DNA of 64,000 nucleotides from an uncultured Halobacteriovorax sp. (lineage in GTDB: Bacteria > Bdellovibrionota > Bacteriovoracia > Bacteriovoracales > Bacteriovoracaceae). A program made the position numbers and the translations under genes. The notes under the pieces are model-generated. The model made no database searches. It was not told the DNA's origin and saw only the letters and a program-made list of their open reading frames with translations. Location of the stretch: positions 1 through 64,000 of the forward strand of contig CAJXVS010000004.1 of NCBI GenBank assembly GCA_913061265.1. Reading direction: 5' to 3'. This document shows, one piece after another, positions 61,449 through 64,000 of the stretch (the stretch's first letter is position 1; every line of letters begins with the position of its first letter).

Positions 61449-62528
61449 CTAAAGAGCCTCCAAAACCACCCGTCTCTTCTTCATAAAAAAACCTTCAAAA
61501 TACTTAAACATAACAAACGAAGCCCCCCACAACAAAGTGGAGTAAAGAATTAGTGTGCTAATCCCATTAAGCTTTATACCTGACTTCAAAATAATAATAG
61601 TCATGCCATACCCCACTAAGTGAAACAAGAGGTACATCGAAAATGAGAGTTCTGAAAAAGAAGAAACCCAAGAAGTGCGTTTAACTTTTAACTCTAGAGC
61701 AAAAGGAAAAAGTAAACCAAACCCTAGGGCCAAGCCCGAGCAACCAAAGACCCATGCGAAACGATCAAAACGATAGAACATTAAATTATAGTAACTAAGA
61801 CTTAAAATGACGAGGCCTATTAGACATAGAGGGGTTCGCACCTTTAAAAGATAGTCCCAGCGAGGCTTAGAGTATTCTTTTATATAGGCCAGTAGTATTC
61901 CAATCGCCAGGCCATCTAATCTCATATGGGTTGGGTAATAAAAGATATTCTCTAACTCAGATAGGTTTGCTGCAACAAAGAATGAAGGGTCCATTAGCCT
62001 TGTTGAAAGGAATCTTAGAATGGGGGAAACAAAGAATAATAAAAAAATTATCCATTTATAACGATTCATTTTTTTAATCAGAACATAGGAGAAAAAAGGA
62101 AAGATTAAATAGAAATGCTCTTCCACACATAGAGACCAAGAAGGAGTGAACAAGAAAAGCCCCGTATAATTTTGGATAAAAAGAAGGTAGGGCCAAATAA
62201 CAGTTTCTCGCCCTTGGACGAAGTGACTAATAAAAAAGTAAATAGTTAGTATTAGGAAGTAACTTGGTAAGATCCTAAAGGCCCTTTTTATAAAGAAAAT
62301 TTTAAATTCTTTTTTAACTTCTTTTGATTTTAAGGCGCTAAACCACTGGGATGAAATAAGAAAACCGCTTATAACGAAAAAGAGGTCTACACCTGTCCAC
62401 CCGAGGTTTTGAATCTTTAAGAGCCATGTAGGTAAGAAGCTTAAATCCCCCGTATAATGTGAATAAACCACAAATATAATAGCGAAGCTTCTCAGGAAAT
62501 CGAGGCCAACTTTTCTTTCTTTAATCAT
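61449..62528 (-). CDS. Acyltransferase family 3 (OafA/YrhL-type) membrane protein
   Basis: A 359-residue integral membrane O-acyltransferase with about ten hydrophobic helices. It opens with RKVGLDFLRSFAIIFVVYSH, the family's catalytic-His region (His23), and continues with GWTGVDLFFVISGFLISSQWF; SLCVEEHFYLIFPFF near residue 132 is the conserved second block. These enzymes acetylate or succinylate surface glycans such as LPS O-antigen. There is no SGNH tail. Its 3' end is followed by about 66 bases to the AgmX gene region; the upstream neighbour is a dioxygenase gene 61 bases away. Confidence 0.92.
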   Translation of the reverse strand: MIKERKVGLDFLRSFAIIFVVYSHYTGDLSFLPTWLLKIQNLGWTGVDLFFVISGFLISSQWFSALKSKEVKKEFKIFFIKRAFRILPSYFLILTIYFFISHFVQGRETVIWPYLLFIQNYTGLFLFTPSWSLCVEEHFYLIFPFFSYVLIKKMNRYKWIIFLLFFVSPILRFLSTRLMDPSFFVAANLSELENIFYYPTHMRLDGLAIGILLAYIKEYSKPRWDYLLKVRTPLCLIGLVILSLSYYNLMFYRFDRFAWVFGCSGLALGFGLLFPFALELKVKRTSWVSSFSELSFSMYLLFHLVGYGMTIIILKSGIKLNGISTLILYSTLLWGASFVMFKYFEGFFMKKRRVVLEAL

Positions 62529-62589
62529 GTAAAGATTATGACGACTGTTAAGATACTAATCAAGTACCGGTAGAGTAAAGATTAATGGA

Positions 62590-63411
62590 CTAATGAAAGT
62601 TAGTACTCGGTCTTAAGAATCCTTCTTTAAGAAACTTAGCTTTTGAATGAAATGAAACCAGTAAGCTAAGTCTTTCAGATTCAGGGGTCATCCTCCCACC
62701 ACAGTGTAAAACATGCCCTGGATCAAACATTAAGATCGTTCCTGAAGGACCAGATCCATTTTGAACGTCGTAGCCTTCTATTACGTCAGAGATGACCTTG
62801 TCTTCTAACATTTCAGCCCCCCAGGTTTTCCTTTTTGAGAGAAACTCATCTGTTTTTTTCTTATCAATAAGTAAACTCTCACCAGATCCTTTAGGCATAT
62901 CTATGACATTTATAAAAAAATGAAGTGACCTAAAATCTCCTCTATCTAGATGAAATTGAGGGTAGCCTGATTTTTTAAAATTTGGCCACGCCCACCACAG
63001 CTCAATAACGCTGAGGTAGCCTGAGCCTCCTATATAGTCTTCAGCAATTTTTGCTAATCCAGATTCCTTTATAAACTCATTGATAAAGCCTGAGTCTACA
63101 AGTTCCTTGCTCCTAGCGACATATCGAGTCTGCTTACTTTTACAACGCTCTTCCTCAGAGTCCTTTAATTTTAAAAGCTCTGAACGAGTATTTTCCCAAG
63201 AAGAATCGCCCATTATCTTATTAAGGTCTCCAGTATAGAAACCTTCAGTAAGAATTTTTTTAGTGATATCGGTCTTCTTATTTTTTTGACGAAAAAGACA
63301 ATTAAAAACATAACGAGGTTCTTTCATAAAGCTTTTTATCAAACACCAGTGCTTGTAGTTAATGGAGCTATATATAAATTTTCTAAGAGAGTTTTTAATT
63401 CTTACTTTCAT
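62590..63411 (-). CDS. Phytanoyl-CoA dioxygenase (PhyH)-like Fe(II)/2-oxoglutarate enzyme
   Basis: A 273-residue protein with the double-stranded beta-helix metal set: QFHLDRGDFRSLHFFINV (H-x-D), GTILMFDPGHVLHCGGRMTPESERLSLLVSF (distal His and the 2-oxoglutarate Arg) and NVIDMPKGSGESLLI between, in the order of PhyH family enzymes. Substrate unknown; PhyH relatives hydroxylate lipids, amino acids or secondary metabolites. The N-terminal 100 residues are basic and helical. It is in the same direction as the OafA-type gene 61 bases ahead, so a surface-glycan or lipid tailoring pair is possible. Confidence 0.78.
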   Translation of the reverse strand: MKVRIKNSLRKFIYSSINYKHWCLIKSFMKEPRYVFNCLFRQKNKKTDITKKILTEGFYTGDLNKIMGDSSWENTRSELLKLKDSEEERCKSKQTRYVARSKELVDSGFINEFIKESGLAKIAEDYIGGSGYLSVIELWWAWPNFKKSGYPQFHLDRGDFRSLHFFINVIDMPKGSGESLLIDKKKTDEFLSKRKTWGAEMLEDKVISDVIEGYDVQNGSGPSGTILMFDPGHVLHCGGRMTPESERLSLLVSFHSKAKFLKEGFLRPSTNFH

Positions 63412-63568
63412 ATTGATTTTTCTTTCACGTAAATATTAAATTTCACTTCCAGCTGTAAAAATAGCAATAATTTATTGTTTAATACATAAAAAAAGTAAAA
63501 ATTCACCTTTCGCTAACTGAATAAAACCATTTGTCGTTCATTTTTTGGAATAGAAGGAAAAAAGACTT

Positions 63569-64000
63569 CTAACGATTGAACCAACAGGCTGGTCTAAGCT
63601 CTTCACCATCTAGAAGTGGATAAGGCGCTAAAGCAGCCGCCAAGAAAGTATCAAGCCTGCATTGGATAGTGGGATAGCTATTAAAAAGGGTCTCTGCCAC
63701 TATTAACTCTGATGGCGTTTCAAAGGAATACTCTTGCTCTGGGTTTAAGAAAGTAAAGACGCTCGCAAGGTCTTGAGCGGCCTTAGTTATTTCAAAACAG
63801 ACTCCCCTCTCTTTTTCATCAGCGAACTGCTCAAAGCATTTTGAGGCGGCGACGGCATCAAGGCCAGTCACCTCTTCTTGGATATTATAAAAGTTTATAT
63901 ATTTCTTCATGCAGGTTGAAGCTGCAAAGAAGTCAGACTGACCTTCGGCGCTCATATTCACGCTCTGCCCTGGTAGGTGATAGGGGCTGCCACCAATGAC
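63569..64000 (-). CDS. C-terminal part of a truncated gene, function unknown
   Basis: The frame is open from the right end of the window; counting back from 64000 it reads VIGGSPYHLPGQSVNMSAEG and on to a stop at 63569, so at least 144 residues belong to a longer protein cut by the window edge. A GTG at 63961 is inside the gene, not its start. Six Cys (STCMKK, ASKCFEQF, RGVCFE, TIQCRLD, PACWF among them) suggest an exported, disulfide-bonded protein. Motif NMSAEGQSDFFAAS is distinctive but I cannot name its family. A 157-base gap with AT-rich, featureless sequence separates it from the dioxygenase gene. Confidence 0.8.
   Translation of the reverse strand, partial: VIGGSPYHLPGQSVNMSAEGQSDFFAASTCMKKYINFYNIQEEVTGLDAVAASKCFEQFADEKERGVCFEITKAAQDLASVFTFLNPEQEYSFETPSELIVAETLFNSYPTIQCRLDTFLAAALAPYPLLDGEELRPACWFNR

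Overview
The window is AT-rich bacterial chromosome, densely packed on both strands. It looks like a predatory or free-living member of the Bdellovibrionota, most like Bacteriovoracales. This rests on gene content, not on a 16S gene: a TIGR02147-type regulator, many secreted or lipoprotein-type proteins of unknown family, several secreted metalloproteases, HD-GYP signalling and an MltD-like enzyme. The first 25 bases are a leftover Nextera transposase adapter, so position 1 is an assembly edge. The last gene runs off the right end.

Layout. 0-4.7 kb: a phospholipase D-like secreted protein, an SDR, a metal permease of the SO_0444 type and a TSUP transporter. 4.76-12.5 kb: tRNA-Asp followed by a 7.6 kb block with a patatin, a large secreted protein and its TpsB/ShlB-like outer-membrane transporter. 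The block is bounded by direct repeats of the tRNA-Asp 3' end, as expected of an integrated island, but no integrase is visible. 12.5-19.4 kb: a DUF2391-like membrane protein, a lipoprotein/outer-membrane pair, a beta-propeller lipoprotein and a class C serine hydrolase. 19.5-25.6 kb: a possible signalling or small-molecule locus. It holds a sensorless histidine kinase, a 14-codon leader, a methyltransferase, a GNAT acyl-synthase-like protein, two HTH sensors and an alpha/beta hydrolase. Divergent from these is a Cys-rich exported small protein whose gene overlaps that of a ferritin-like diiron protein. 25.6-34.7 kb: TSUP and SulP transporters, MltD, HD-GYP, a glycosyltransferase, metG and a small secreted protein whose start codon lies inside a 13-bp hairpin. 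34.7-52.6 kb: an exported EEP nuclease/phosphatase, giant secreted proteins with no recognised family (1383 and 1600 aa), a PEGA-like lipoprotein, fadD, a metzincin-like protease, DUF5522, GIY-YIG and ChaN-like genes.

52.7-59.3 kb: tRNA-Pro(GGG) followed by a striking accessory array. Mostly minus-strand single-gene units each carry, just beyond the gene's 3' end, a copy of a repeat ending in the tRNA-Pro 3' sequence. Three copies are exactly 74 nt and align without gaps; a fourth is degenerate. One unit region is interrupted by a 0.77 kb REP-associated tyrosine transposase element with perfect 20-bp terminal inverted repeats. This array is the best candidate in the window for an undescribed system. 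The acyl-synthase/sensor locus and the Cys-rich peptide/diiron pair come next. 59.4-64 kb: secreted proteins, an AgmX-like lipoprotein, an OafA-type acyltransferase, a PhyH-like dioxygenase and a truncated gene.
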